Both the position numbers and the translations under genes were made by a program. DNA of 64,000 nt from Rhodonellum psychrophilum GCM71 = DSM 17998 (GTDB lineage Bacteria; Bacteroidota; Bacteroidia; Cytophagales; Cyclobacteriaceae): positions 124,001 to 188,000 of the forward strand of contig NZ_KB906675.1 of the NCBI RefSeq assembly GCF_000381545.1, read 5' to 3'. Positions 10,801 to 19,839 of this stretch are shown one piece after another (the first letter of the stretch is position 1; each line of letters begins with the position of its first letter). Under the pieces are notes generated by a model. The model searched no databases and had not been told where the DNA came from. It was given only the letters and a program-made list of their open reading frames with translations.

Positions 10801-12164
10801 AACCGCCACGAACCTGATTTTGCTAGAATTTCGGTTGAGGCCAACAGGTTTTTGTTTCTCTCAAGCTGCTTGTTGATCAAGCGATTGATAAAGGTACCGG
10901 CATAAATGTCTCCCAGCTGCCTAAGGACATACTCATCTTTTTCATGCCAGGCTTTTTTTTCTCGGACCGCATCCAGTCCAAAAAAACCAATCAAAATGTT
11001 TTTTGAAAATATGGGAATAAGGATTACAGATTTAATCCCCTGTTCGATATAAATATCCCTTTCGTAAGCAAATTCCTGATCCATCAATTCCACATCCGGA
11101 ATGATCAATATCCCTCCTTTTTCCAAGGATTTGATTGTAAGATTCTGTGACGTGATGGGAAGGCGCTTTAGATAATCGATTTCTGGAGCTATCCCCTCCG
11201 ATACCCATTCATACACATTTTCTATTTCCTGAAGATCATGGTGAACCAAGAAAATATAAGACCTGTCTGCCTTTTCAAATTCACCCAGCATTCGAAGAGA
11301 TTCGCTGAAAACCGCATCGATCCCCTCAATGCTCGAATTGACGAATTTAGCAGAAATTTGGTTGATCAGGTTCTCAAGTTCAAAGCGCTTTTCAAGTGAT
11401 TTTTTAGCCTTTTTGAAGTCTGTAATATCTCTGGCACTAAAAAGTATTCCCTCGATCTGTGGATCATCCAGCAGATTCCGGGCAAAACTTTCAATGAATA
11501 CTTTTTGTCCATTGGGTTTGTATAACCAAAAATCAACCCCAATTTCTTCCTTACTATTCAATACCTCCTTAAAACTCCCCGATTCAATTTCGATGAGTCC
11601 ATTTTGCACTAAATCCAAATAAGAGGTCCCGATAACCTGGCTTGGAGAATAACACAATTTTTCAATAACGGCAGCACTGATGAACTTGAATTTTCCTTCC
11701 CCATCCAAAATAGCCACCATATCATGGCTATATCTAAGGATACTGTTTACAAAATCCAGGTCATTTTTTGGCTTTTCTTGTTGGACAATTTTCGACATTT
11801 CCTTTTTCATCAATTCATCAACCGAAAAATGCCGCTTGCCCCTGAGGATGAACATCCGCTCTTGGTCATGGGAGGGAAGATTGACGAAAAACCATTTGTA
11901 GCGGATTTCCTCTCGGCTTTTGAAGGAAATGGATTTGATAAATTCGGTTGACGGAATTTTTCCATTGCGGAAAAATTCCAAAACCTCTAGCAATATAGCT
12001 TCACTGTCAAAAAAGGCCTCACATTTCAAAATGGAATCCCCAATGAATTCGATGTAAAATTTATTAAAAAAAAGCGTCCCATTTTCAGAAAAAATCAGAA
12101 CTGGATCCTGTATTTCATCAAAAAAACTGGAAATATCAAATTTTTGAAAAACATTCATGTTCAA
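7833..12164 (-). CDS. Cytosolic hybrid histidine kinase with seven PAS-like and one GAF domain
   Basis: A 1443-residue protein without transmembrane segments. Domains in order: a PAS-like domain (about 8-110), PAS (145-255), GAF (about 262-430), PAS (445-555), PAS (560-680), PAS (690-805), PAS (815-925), PAS (935-1050), HisKA with SHEIRTPMN (phospho-acceptor His1081), HATPase_c with NAIKFT and GGTGLGLAI, and a C-terminal receiver with LLDLQMPNKDG (Asp1372) and a KP lysine. It has no output domain, so the phosphate must pass to a phosphotransfer protein or regulator elsewhere. No such gene lies nearby. The signal cannot be read from sequence; PAS and GAF domains often bind haem, flavin or small ligands. 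Confidence 0.9.
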   Translation of the reverse strand: MNMNVFQKFDISSFFDEIQDPVLIFSENGTLFFNKFYIEFIGDSILKCEAFFDSEAILLEVLEFFRNGKIPSTEFIKSISFKSREEIRYKWFFVNLPSHDQERMFILRGKRHFSVDELMKKEMSKIVQQEKPKNDLDFVNSILRYSHDMVAILDGEGKFKFISAAVIEKLCYSPSQVIGTSYLDLVQNGLIEIESGSFKEVLNSKEEIGVDFWLYKPNGQKVFIESFARNLLDDPQIEGILFSARDITDFKKAKKSLEKRFELENLINQISAKFVNSSIEGIDAVFSESLRMLGEFEKADRSYIFLVHHDLQEIENVYEWVSEGIAPEIDYLKRLPITSQNLTIKSLEKGGILIIPDVELMDQEFAYERDIYIEQGIKSVILIPIFSKNILIGFFGLDAVREKKAWHEKDEYVLRQLGDIYAGTFINRLINKQLERNKNLLASTEILAKSGSWRFSNSKKRLFFSKGLNRIFDLDETQQSAKVYELVKRIHKKDRLSLFQNLNTAINGLSASSGEFLLIGDGGKEKFINYNIQVRKIQSSENVEIYGYCTDVTHKRGAENYLKLQSQILTQVNDPIFVTDLSLKVIYLNKAAFNEFQIETDGSLDQKLTSFFEFLIPGEGDLSEVIEKVSAEVNFRGNMNIKTKEGKIDPYEVSIQVFLNDDQEKIGYSYLFRNLSLVVRQEALAQKAKMIVENSPAVLFTVDPSDHFRIVYITENISQFGYSADFLMQSNTSILDLIHPDDARDILHHYSNENMNGAPSFSGEYRIRNKDGKYRWVEDKTNKVYDAAGEILLHQGLFQDITERKKSKEEILRSQQQYRVLASNIPLTNVFLIDRDLRYIVAEGTNFANWGLKSSDFEGKTLAEVHKKKLNEIQPAVTRALIKKEIIHKILVIKNRIYEFTVRPIIYDQEVEYALGIVRDISEESRAKEDLKKSEEKYRNLVEESTEIIFSLSSDLILTYVSPNVYQFLGHHHQDVMGISLKDFLHPEDLSVFGEKLATGINFFEENQYLEFRLRHKNEGYRIFSTNGKSIQDEKGKFRHYTGIARDITKLKEAQKELFFAKERAEQANKVKSQFLSIMSHEIRTPMNAVIGMAHLLIEDNPRTDQLENLRTLQFSAENLLGLINDILDYSKIDSGKIELEKVNFDLNNLMTRILHSYSYQVREKDLEIIFDADKSIPKILVGDPVRLAQIINNLVSNAIKFTEAGFVKISLEMVSQTENEINVRFDLLDSGIGIPVEKLESVFEAFTQASAETTRKYGGTGLGLAIVKRLVELFGSEIKVSRRMEGGTHFSFEINFEKPKKLTKVSNDIVRDGNKNLKNAVIMVAEDNIVNQIMIRKFLKKWEVQEVVMANDGVEAMEEFDKKHFNLILLDLQMPNKDGYEVAEYIRNHPDKSRRDTPIIALTASSLLEVRDQLEKVGMNDYIPKPFSPDDLYAKILKYLKV

Positions 12165-12185
12165 CTCTGGGTGATAGGTGCTATT

Positions 12186-12234
12186 TAAATTTGATGAACT
12201 ATATTAGTGATTGTGTTGGTGACTACCAAATCTA
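12186..12234. promoter_or_regulatory. Divergent promoter boxes between kinase and S9 peptidase
   Basis: The 145-base divergent gap holds TAAATTTG on the plus strand (12186-12193), facing the peptidase gene, and TAGATTTG on the minus strand (12234-12227), facing the kinase. Both match TAnnTTTG. Neither has a convincing -33 TTTG at the usual spacing, so this is only suggestive. Confidence 0.35.
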
Positions 12235-12309
12235 AATAAAATCCATGGTATAAAGTCCAATATTACAGAAATCAATGGTATTAAAAACCTTATAACTAAA
12301 ATTAAAATA

Positions 12310-14469
12310 ATGTTGCACAAATTTACAAATTCACTCCTTCTTTTCCTCTTGACTTGGCATATCGCCGTTGGTCAAGGAAATGATTTGATCCAGATCACAG
12401 ATTTGGCCAAAATAATCACTACCACAAACCAAGAAATCACCCCAAAAGGCAATCAGGTTCTTTTCCTGAAAAAATTTGTCGAGGAAAAGGGAAATGGTGA
12501 GTATTCCTATAAATCCCAACTTTGGGTCTCAGACCTAACTGCCCCCTTTGTTTCCAGGCCATTGACTTCATCCGAATACAACATTTCCGCTTTTGCATTG
12601 TCTCCCGATGGAAAGCAGGTTGCTTATTCAAGACCCAAAGACAACAAATCGCAACTCTGGATTCTGCCCTTGGAGGGCGGTGAAAGCCAAGTGATTTCCC
12701 AAGAAAAGTATGGTGCATCCAATCCTGTTTGGTCACCTGATGGAAAAAAAATCCTCTTTACCTCCACTATCCCCATGTGGGCGCTCGAAGGTCAACCCGA
12801 TTGGGATAACCAAAGGCCAGGTAGAGCATATGGTGACGAGCCCAATTATAAGGCAATTGAGGCAGGATTGGCAAAGGAGGAAATCAAAGCCAATCCCGAC
12901 GGAACCCTTGAGGAACTCCGGGCTTACTTGGCAAAAAACACCTCCAAGAATGATCCAAAAGTAATTGACAGGTTAAATTTTTTAGGTGAATCGGATACGA
13001 ACCCCGATTTGCTTTTTAGTCATTTGGGGATATTTGATATAGCCAGCGGCACCAGCGAAAAAATCACGGATGGATTCCAAAATTTCTTTGCCGCCGATTG
13101 GGCCCCTGATGGAAGTTATGTACTCGCTTCTTCCCTGAAGAACATCGAGCATCCCGACCTCACCAACCAAACCGAAATCTGGAAAATCAACCCTTCGGAC
13201 AAAACCACTTCCGTGCTTTTCACTTTGGAAAACCACAGGGTTGGAAACCCCACTTTTTCTCCTGATGGTAAATGGATCCTCTTTGGAGGCCAAAATTTGG
13301 ATGAACCAAGTTACAACATGGGCATGCTCGGCATCATCAAGCCAGATGGAACCGGTTTCAAATGGTTGACCGAATCCCTTGACAGAAGTATTTCCAATGG
13401 TGCTTGGGCCGATGACAGCCAATCAATCTATTTCACCGGATCGAATTCAGGAGGTTTTTCTCTGTGGAATGTGGAAATAAAAAATTCCAAAATCGCTCCA
13501 ATCATCTCTGGTCCTGTTGGCGTGACCAGTTTTGACCTCAAGGGACAGAAATTGGTGTATTCTCTCACCAAAATAGAAAACCCATCCGAAATGTTTACTT
13601 CGGATCTCTTGAATAAAAATGCAACCCAAATCACAAAATTCAATGAGGGTTGGCTTGCAGGCAAAAAAATATCAAAGCCTTCTGCGCACAAACTCAATAC
13701 CGAAGATGGTTTTGTGATCGACTATTGGGTAATGGAACCCATTGACAAAAAAGAGGGAGTCCTCTACCCTACCGTATTGGAAATGCATGGGGGTCCTTCC
13801 GCAATGTGGGGACCTGGAGAAGCTTCCATGTGGCATGAATTCCAAGTGATGACTGCCAAAGGATATGGAGTGGTTTATGCCAATCCAAGAGGAAGTGGTG
13901 GATACGGAAAGGAATTCCAAAAGGGAAATTATAGAAATTGGGGAGATGGCCCTGCAGCAGATGTTCTGGGCGCCTTGGAAGCTTCACAAGCACAATTCAA
14001 CTGGATCGATAAGGATCAACTTTTCCTTACCGGCGGATCTTATGCGGGCTATTTGACTGCTTGGATCGTGAGCCATGACCACAGATTCAAGGCAGCATTT
14101 TCCCAAAGAGGTGTTTATGAGTTGACTTTCTTCATGGGCGAAGGAAATGCATGGAGATTGGTTCCCAATCATTTCGGTTATCCTTGGGAAGAGGGTGTCA
14201 AAGAAATATTGGACTACAACAGTCCGCAGACATACGTCCAAAACATCAAGACACCCTTGCTTATCAAGCACTCCGATGCGGATTTGCGAACAGGTGTCAG
14301 GCAATCTGAATTGTTATACAAAAGCCTTAAAATACTCGGTAGACCTGTGGAATACGTGCGCTACCCCGGCGAAGGACATGAATTATCAAGGACAGGGGCG
14401 GTTCATAGAAGAATCGACCGTATCGGAAGAATTGTTGAATTCTTTGAGCGATATGTTCAGCATCCATAA
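12310..14469 (+). CDS. Secreted S9-family (acylaminoacyl/dipeptidyl-type) peptidase
   Basis: A 719-residue protein with a signal peptide (hydrophobic residues 8-20, cut near IAVGQ). Residues about 30-440 are TolB-like beta-propeller repeats with SPDGK motifs, and residues about 460-719 are an alpha/beta-hydrolase. The catalytic triad is visible: Ser577 in GGSYAGY, Asp658 in HSDADLRTG and His690 in GEGHELSRTG. Such enzymes trim short peptides in the periplasm or at the surface. It is followed 52 bases later by a second S9 peptidase on the same strand, so the pair is probably co-transcribed. The exact specificity (dipeptidyl, acylaminoacyl or oligopeptidase) cannot be told. Confidence 0.92.
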   Translation: MLHKFTNSLLLFLLTWHIAVGQGNDLIQITDLAKIITTTNQEITPKGNQVLFLKKFVEEKGNGEYSYKSQLWVSDLTAPFVSRPLTSSEYNISAFALSPDGKQVAYSRPKDNKSQLWILPLEGGESQVISQEKYGASNPVWSPDGKKILFTSTIPMWALEGQPDWDNQRPGRAYGDEPNYKAIEAGLAKEEIKANPDGTLEELRAYLAKNTSKNDPKVIDRLNFLGESDTNPDLLFSHLGIFDIASGTSEKITDGFQNFFAADWAPDGSYVLASSLKNIEHPDLTNQTEIWKINPSDKTTSVLFTLENHRVGNPTFSPDGKWILFGGQNLDEPSYNMGMLGIIKPDGTGFKWLTESLDRSISNGAWADDSQSIYFTGSNSGGFSLWNVEIKNSKIAPIISGPVGVTSFDLKGQKLVYSLTKIENPSEMFTSDLLNKNATQITKFNEGWLAGKKISKPSAHKLNTEDGFVIDYWVMEPIDKKEGVLYPTVLEMHGGPSAMWGPGEASMWHEFQVMTAKGYGVVYANPRGSGGYGKEFQKGNYRNWGDGPAADVLGALEASQAQFNWIDKDQLFLTGGSYAGYLTAWIVSHDHRFKAAFSQRGVYELTFFMGEGNAWRLVPNHFGYPWEEGVKEILDYNSPQTYVQNIKTPLLIKHSDADLRTGVRQSELLYKSLKILGRPVEYVRYPGEGHELSRTGAVHRRIDRIGRIVEFFERYVQHP

Positions 14470-14521
14470 AATCCACCCAAAAAAAATGGCTACTTTCAAT
14501 GAAACCCAATTATAAAAATCC

Positions 14522-17464
14522 ATGAGAAGACATCTATTATTGCCACTCATCTTGTGTTTCGTGACCATTTCCACCTTCGCACAGGAAAAGACCAATCAAG
14601 ATCCCAAACCCATTGCCTGGAAGGACATCCCAAGTTGGAAATCCATGTCTCCGAATTCAGTGGAACTGTCCCCTGATGGGAAATGGTTGGCCTACATTCT
14701 CTCTCCTGTAGAAGGTGACGGAGAACTGTTGCTCCAGAAAGCAGGCGATCCTGAAAGCAAAAAGAGGTATCCCATCGGATCCTCCAGCAACCCGAGCATT
14801 TCATTCTCTGATGATGGACGATGGATCGCTTTCAAAGAATCTCCAAAAGACAAAGAGAAGAAAGCCAATGAAAAAAGCAAGGGCAAACCCCTAGGCGAAA
14901 AACTAATCTTGATCGATTTGTTGATGGATAAAAAAACCGTGATCGAGAAGGTGAGTAGTTTTTCTTTCAACGGTAAATCCTCCACGCATTTGGCCATTAA
15001 TCTCGGCAAAGAAGGCGCAAACGGTGATGCCAAAGGTTCCGATTTGCTGATGGTGCATTTGGCAAGTGGGAAAAGACAAAATATAGGAAACGTTTTGGAG
15101 TTTGGCTTCAACAAACCGGGAAGTCATTTGGCGTATACAATTGATGCCGAGAACAAGTCCGGAAACGGATTGTACCTGCTGAACATTTCCACAGGAAACA
15201 CACAAGTTTTGGAAAGTGACACAGCCACCTACCGTTCACTTAGCTGGACCGAAAAAGGAGATGCCTTTGCCCTTCTCAAATTGGTAAAAGATAAGAAATA
15301 CAAGCAGGACCATGGTAAGGTAATCGGTGTTAAAAACCTTGCCAATCCTCAGATCACTGTCTATGACCCCAAGAAGGATTCCTTGGATTTCCCAAAGGAA
15401 TACACGATCAGCCCCAACAGAAAACCGCTTTGGACTGAGGACTTGACCAGATTGATGTATGGCGTACATCGCTTGGAACTTGCCAAAAAAGAAGAAGAAA
15501 AGAAATCTGAAGCAAAGGATACCCTTGCTTTGTCTGAAGATAAAAAAATCGCATTGATCAAAGGTGACACAACGATCAAATCGGTAGCGGACCTTCAAAA
15601 GGCTATTGCCAAAATGGATTCGACAAAGTCAAAACCAATGGTTTCCAAGGATGACCCCACCAAACCAGACATGACGATCTGGCATTGGCAGGACAGTCGC
15701 CTGCAATCGAGACAGCAGGTTCTGGAAAACCAAGACAAGAATTACAGTTTGTGGGCCTTGTATGATTTGGCAAGTGCCAAAAATCTTATCCTTCAAGACA
15801 GCAGCTTAAAGGATTTGAATATCCTTCCCAAGCATAATTTTGCTTTGGGCGAAGATTTGCAAGCCTATGAACTGGACATCAATCTTGATGGACAAAATTA
15901 CAGGGATTTTTATGTTGTGGATTTGAAAACTGGAGAACGAAAAGCGATTTTCGAAAAATTCTACCTCCCCAATTATGCATCTTACCCAAGATCTTCCCCA
16001 GATGGCACACAGCTTCTTTTCGGAAAAGATGGACACTTCTACAGCTATGATCTGAAAACGGGTATGCAAAGCAACCTGACGGAGAATATCGCGGTAACCT
16101 TTGTGGATACGGAGGATGATCACAATGTGGTCAAACCATTGGTTTCCCCATTGGGCTGGAGTGCAGACAGCAAATATGTATTGTTGAGGGATGGCTGGGA
16201 TATTTGGCAGGTCCCCTTGTCCCCAAAGGAAAAAGCCATCAATCTCACCCAAAACGGAAGGCGAGAGAAAATCAGATACCAATCTAGATTTGTGCTGGAT
16301 CCGGAAGAAAAAGGGATTGACCTTTCCAAAGCCCAATACCTGAGAATGTATGGAGAACGGACCAAGAAAAGTGGAATTGTTCGATTGGAAGCCGGAAAGT
16401 CCAAGCTCCTTGCCGGTACCAAATCCCTGATTTGGGAAGATGCCAACATCAACAGGCTGTCCAAGGCGAAGTCCGCTGATGTGTATCTTTTCAGCAAGGA
16501 AACCTTCACCCTACCTACAGAATTTTATGTGACGGATGCTGCGTTGTCAAATCCGAAAATCACGACGGAAAATGCACCGGAAGCTTCCAAATTCAAATGG
16601 TCCTCTGGTGTTAGATTAATTGATTACGTCACAGACAAAGGGGACAGTTTACAGGGAGCCTTGTACCTTCCAGCCGGGTATGAAGAGGGGAAGAAATATC
16701 CGACCTTGATTTATTATTACGAAAAACTATCCCAAAACCTGCATTCCTATTCCAATCCTGGATTTAGTGGTACAGGTTGGAATCCCAATGTATACACGAG
16801 CAATGGCTATGCGGTTTTTGTCCCGGATATCGTGTATGAATTGGATGACCCCGGAATGTCTGCCGTTTGGTGTGTCCTTCCCGCGGTCAAAGAGGCCATC
16901 AAAACCGGAATCATTGATGAAACCAATATCGGTATCCATGGACATTCGTGGGGCGGATATCAGACTTCTTTCCTGATCACTCAGACAGACATGTTCAAGG
17001 CGGCAGCGGCAGGTGCTCCACTGACGAACATGGTTTCCATGTATGACCTCATTTATTGGAATTCGGGTGGTGGAAACATGTCCATCTTTGAGGCTTCCCA
17101 AGGCCGATTCAAAGGTGCACCATGGGAAAACTGGGATTCTTATCTTCGGAATTCACCTGTATATCATGTCAAAAATGTAAACACGCCTTTGTTGATGCTA
17201 CACAATGACAAAGATGGCGCAGTAGATTTCACCCAAGGCATTGAATACTACAACGCATTGAGAAGACTGAAAAAACCAGTCATCCTTATCCAATATAAAG
17301 GTGAAAACCACGGCCTCGCCAAGCTCGAAAACAGAAAAGATTATAGTGTGAGGATGATGGAATTTTTCGATTTCCATCTCAAAGGAGCTGTCCTTCCCAA
17401 TTGGATGGAAAAAGGTATCGAAAGACTGAAATTAGAGAGCCACCTTGAAGATAGAGCCTTCTAA
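14522..17464 (+). CDS. Second secreted S9-family prolyl-oligopeptidase-like peptidase
   Basis: A 980-residue protein with a signal peptide ending near ISTFAQ (residue 21). A long propeller region with SPDGKW and SDDGRW repeats fills most of the first 680 residues. It includes a charged Lys/Glu-rich insert near 320-370 absent from the neighbour. The C-terminal hydrolase has Ser809 in GHSWGGYQ, Asp898 in HNDKDGAV and His930 in GENHGLA. It is larger than its neighbour and clearly not a recent copy, since insert and active-site contexts differ. The gene ends before a strong terminator at 17567, which closes the two-peptidase unit. Confidence 0.92.
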   Translation: MRRHLLLPLILCFVTISTFAQEKTNQDPKPIAWKDIPSWKSMSPNSVELSPDGKWLAYILSPVEGDGELLLQKAGDPESKKRYPIGSSSNPSISFSDDGRWIAFKESPKDKEKKANEKSKGKPLGEKLILIDLLMDKKTVIEKVSSFSFNGKSSTHLAINLGKEGANGDAKGSDLLMVHLASGKRQNIGNVLEFGFNKPGSHLAYTIDAENKSGNGLYLLNISTGNTQVLESDTATYRSLSWTEKGDAFALLKLVKDKKYKQDHGKVIGVKNLANPQITVYDPKKDSLDFPKEYTISPNRKPLWTEDLTRLMYGVHRLELAKKEEEKKSEAKDTLALSEDKKIALIKGDTTIKSVADLQKAIAKMDSTKSKPMVSKDDPTKPDMTIWHWQDSRLQSRQQVLENQDKNYSLWALYDLASAKNLILQDSSLKDLNILPKHNFALGEDLQAYELDINLDGQNYRDFYVVDLKTGERKAIFEKFYLPNYASYPRSSPDGTQLLFGKDGHFYSYDLKTGMQSNLTENIAVTFVDTEDDHNVVKPLVSPLGWSADSKYVLLRDGWDIWQVPLSPKEKAINLTQNGRREKIRYQSRFVLDPEEKGIDLSKAQYLRMYGERTKKSGIVRLEAGKSKLLAGTKSLIWEDANINRLSKAKSADVYLFSKETFTLPTEFYVTDAALSNPKITTENAPEASKFKWSSGVRLIDYVTDKGDSLQGALYLPAGYEEGKKYPTLIYYYEKLSQNLHSYSNPGFSGTGWNPNVYTSNGYAVFVPDIVYELDDPGMSAVWCVLPAVKEAIKTGIIDETNIGIHGHSWGGYQTSFLITQTDMFKAAAAGAPLTNMVSMYDLIYWNSGGGNMSIFEASQGRFKGAPWENWDSYLRNSPVYHVKNVNTPLLMLHNDKDGAVDFTQGIEYYNALRRLKKPVILIQYKGENHGLAKLENRKDYSVRMMEFFDFHLKGAVLPNWMEKGIERLKLESHLEDRAF

Positions 17465-17566
17465 ATGCCCTCTCCAATTAAAAATTGAAACCAAATTTTG
17501 GAATTGGGTTTTCGAATTTGTCATTATTCACTGTAAAAATAAAATAAAACACATTTTACACATTGA

Positions 17567-17593
17567 AAAATACCCTGTTGTGGGTATTTTTTG
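17567..17593 (+). terminator. Terminator of the S9 peptidase pair
   Basis: A perfect nine-pair stem AAAATACCC / GGGTATTTT with a six-base loop is followed by TTG. It lies about 100 bases past the second peptidase stop. Confidence 0.8.
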
Positions 17594-17617
17594 TTGACCT
17601 TAAAATGCATAAGTTTG

Positions 17618-17712
17618 AACACTTTTAATGGAAATTCTCCATTGAGTGTTTAAGTTCTAAAGAGGGTAAAACCCAAATGAAAATGCCCCTGTTTTTTTCA
17701 GGGGCTTTTTTG
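17618..17712 (+). ncRNA. Candidate small RNA (or fmt leader) between two terminators
   Basis: A -7-like box TAAGTTTG (17610-17617) follows the peptidase terminator, with TTTG 16 bases further up (17590-17593). Downstream the sequence folds: AATGGA/TCCATT (17627-17632 / 17638-17643) within AACACT/AGTGTT (17618-17623 / 17645-17650), then GGGT-AAA-ACCC, then a strong terminator. This predicts a structured RNA of about 90 bases. No known RNA family was recognised. The outer stem may lie partly before the true start. It could instead be a leader that limits read-through into fmt. Confidence 0.35.
17685..17712 (+). terminator. Strong intrinsic terminator before fmt
   Basis: A perfect seven-pair stem GCCCCTG / CAGGGGC with a T7 loop is followed by TTTTTTGTTTT. 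It sits 94 bases before the fmt start. As the peptidase unit already has its own terminator, this one implies a separate short transcript or attenuation of fmt. Confidence 0.85.
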
Positions 17713-17805
17713 TTTTCACTCTGGAAGAAATGAAATCACCTCCCTATTTTCCTTCCTGAATAATTGTTCCTATTCTTGTGGGGATTTCAATCAAGCATCA
17801 AAAAA

Positions 17806-18732
17806 ATGAATCAAAATCTTCGCATCATCTATATGGGAACACCAGAGTTTGCGGTGCCCCCCTTGGAAATATTGATAAACAATGGTTGGAATGTAGTTGC
17901 CGTAATTACAGCTCCCGACAAACCCAAAGGAAGGGGCCAAAAAATGATTCCTTCCCCCGTCAAGGAAGCTGCCGTCCATCATGGAGTCCCTGTCCTGCAA
18001 CCAACTAACCTTAAATCCCCTGAATTCCTGGAACTGTTAAAAAGCTATCAGTCTGATATTCAAGTGGTAGTTGCCTTCAGAATGCTGCCAGAAGTAGTTT
18101 GGAACATGCCTCCAAAAGGCACATTCAACCTCCACGCATCATTACTGCCCGATTACCGAGGAGCTGCGCCCATCAACTGGGCGATCATCAATGGAGAAAA
18201 GGAAACAGGAGTCACCACCTTTTTCCTGAAACATGAAATCGACACAGGGAGCATCATTTTTCAGGAAAAAGAACCGATTTTGCCCGAGGACAATATTGGA
18301 ACACTTTACGAAAGGCTCATGCACAAAGGGGCAAAATTGGTTCTCAAAACCATTCAAGCCGTAGCAGAGGACAGTATTTTCCCAAAAATACAGGACGAAT
18401 CCCTTGCGCTTCATCATGCTCCAAAAATCTTCAAGGAAACCTGCCAAATCGATTGGACCAAATCGGCCATTGATCTCCACAATCTGATCAGGGGACTTTC
18501 CCCTTACCCAGCCGCTTGGACCCTCCTTGAGGGGAAAAACTGTAAGATCTTCCGTTCCAATGTAGCGTCCACGGATTTCCAAGATCTCCAACCAGGACAA
18601 TTCAAAACCGATGGCAAACACCATTTGGTATTCAAAACCGGTGAAGGCTGTCTGGAGATCAAGGAGCTTCAGCTGGAAGGAAAAAAAAGGATGGCTATAG
18701 AGGATTTCTTAAGGGGAAACAAACTTCAATAG
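17806..18732 (+). CDS. fmt: Methionyl-tRNA formyltransferase
   Basis: A 308-residue protein of normal Fmt length. It formylates Met on initiator tRNA using 10-formyl-THF. Residues 1-190 form the formyltransferase Rossmann domain: RIIYMGTPEFAVPPL at 6-20, TAPDKPKGRGQK, and the active-site FNLHASLLPDYRGAAPINW with Asn108, His110 and the SLLP motif at 112-115. The rest is the OB-like C-terminal domain. The frame is open from 17764, but MNQNLRIIYMG at 17806 is the family-like start; the extra 14 residues are not conserved. It is not in an operon with def or priA here. Confidence 0.95.
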   Translation: MNQNLRIIYMGTPEFAVPPLEILINNGWNVVAVITAPDKPKGRGQKMIPSPVKEAAVHHGVPVLQPTNLKSPEFLELLKSYQSDIQVVVAFRMLPEVVWNMPPKGTFNLHASLLPDYRGAAPINWAIINGEKETGVTTFFLKHEIDTGSIIFQEKEPILPEDNIGTLYERLMHKGAKLVLKTIQAVAEDSIFPKIQDESLALHHAPKIFKETCQIDWTKSAIDLHNLIRGLSPYPAAWTLLEGKNCKIFRSNVASTDFQDLQPGQFKTDGKHHLVFKTGEGCLEIKELQLEGKKRMAIEDFLRGNKLQ

Positions 18733-18835
18733 ACGGACGAATCGAAAACATCCAATTTTTTATGAATTAACCGAAATGAGGGTGGCTTTTTATATTTAGA
18801 TTCTCTAACTTTAAGAAACTAGATATCAATTGGAT

Positions 18836-19762
18836 ATGAGAACTCTTTCAATTTTTTTCATTTTTGCTTTTTTTCTTGTCACACCTTTTTCATCCTCTGC
18901 CCAGATTCTCAGAAAGATCAAGGATGCTGCCAATAGAGGAGTAAGCAGAGCTGTTGAAAAAAAAGTGGAAACTGAGGCAGAAAAAATGGCCATGAGGCAG
19001 ATGGAAAAAGTCTTTAGGGACATGTACCCGGAAGACAGCGTCAGCGGAATGGATTTTGGCAAAATCCTCAGCGGGATCAAGGCGGATGTGGAGGTAGAAC
19101 CCTCCTATTCCTTTACAGGATATAGCTTGATGGAAATCACAGGAAAAGACGAAAAAGGCAGGGATATCGATCCGGTCCAGATCAAATCCTTTTTTTCTAC
19201 CAATGAGGCTTTCATGGGAATGGAAATAGAAAATCCGGAAAAGAAAAAGGGTGAGGGGAATTCGGTGATGATTTACGATTTCAACCGAAATGCCACCATC
19301 ATCCTTATCGAAAGCGAGGGACAAAGATCAAGGATGGCCTATGGCTTTGATTTTGAGAAAATGAGTGCGGGTCTGCCAGAAGGAACATTGGCAGATACCA
19401 CAGCCCTGGAAGATTATTCGTTCAAAAAAACCGGGAGGTCCAAGGTAATTCTTGGCCATAGCTGCGCGGAATACCAAATGGAAAATGAGGACGGAACCGC
19501 TGATTTTTGGATTACAGAAAAACCTGTTCATGGAACCACCGCTTTTTGGGGAGGGAAAAATCCTTATTTGACCAAAAGAATGAAAAGTCAAAATGACAGA
19601 TATTTCAAAGACCTACCCGAGGGAAATATGTTGGAAATGCATTTCCTAAGTAAAAAAGACAAAACGGTTTCTACCATGAAGGTTCTTGCACTGGACGATA
19701 ATGCCCCTTTGGTTTTTAATATGGATGAATATCCCAGTGTTTTTGGCTCCGCATATCAATAA
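18836..19762 (+). CDS. Secreted DUF4412-like protein, unknown function
   Basis: A 308-residue protein with a signal peptide (MRTLSIFFIFAFFLVTPFSS, cut after SSAQ). ATG 18836 is chosen over TTG 18830, six bases earlier. After a short charged helix (VSRAVEKKVETEAEKMAM), the mature part resembles DUF4412 proteins: a repeated beta pattern with YDFNRNATIILIESEGQ, then GRSKVILGHSCAEYQMENEDGT and a final MEFH-like LEMHFLSKKDKT. These look like lipocalin- or LolA-type folds, but that is inference. It stands alone between fmt and an intergenic repeat. The start of the next gene is about 340 bases away. Confidence 0.65.
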   Translation: MRTLSIFFIFAFFLVTPFSSSAQILRKIKDAANRGVSRAVEKKVETEAEKMAMRQMEKVFRDMYPEDSVSGMDFGKILSGIKADVEVEPSYSFTGYSLMEITGKDEKGRDIDPVQIKSFFSTNEAFMGMEIENPEKKKGEGNSVMIYDFNRNATIILIESEGQRSRMAYGFDFEKMSAGLPEGTLADTTALEDYSFKKTGRSKVILGHSCAEYQMENEDGTADFWITEKPVHGTTAFWGGKNPYLTKRMKSQNDRYFKDLPEGNMLEMHFLSKKDKTVSTMKVLALDDNAPLVFNMDEYPSVFGSAYQ

Positions 19763-19839
19763 GCAGATGATAACCCGTGATATGCCTTGCCAATTCCATT
19801 ACAGCCTGAAATGGTTAAATAACCGGTCAGTAGCGCACT

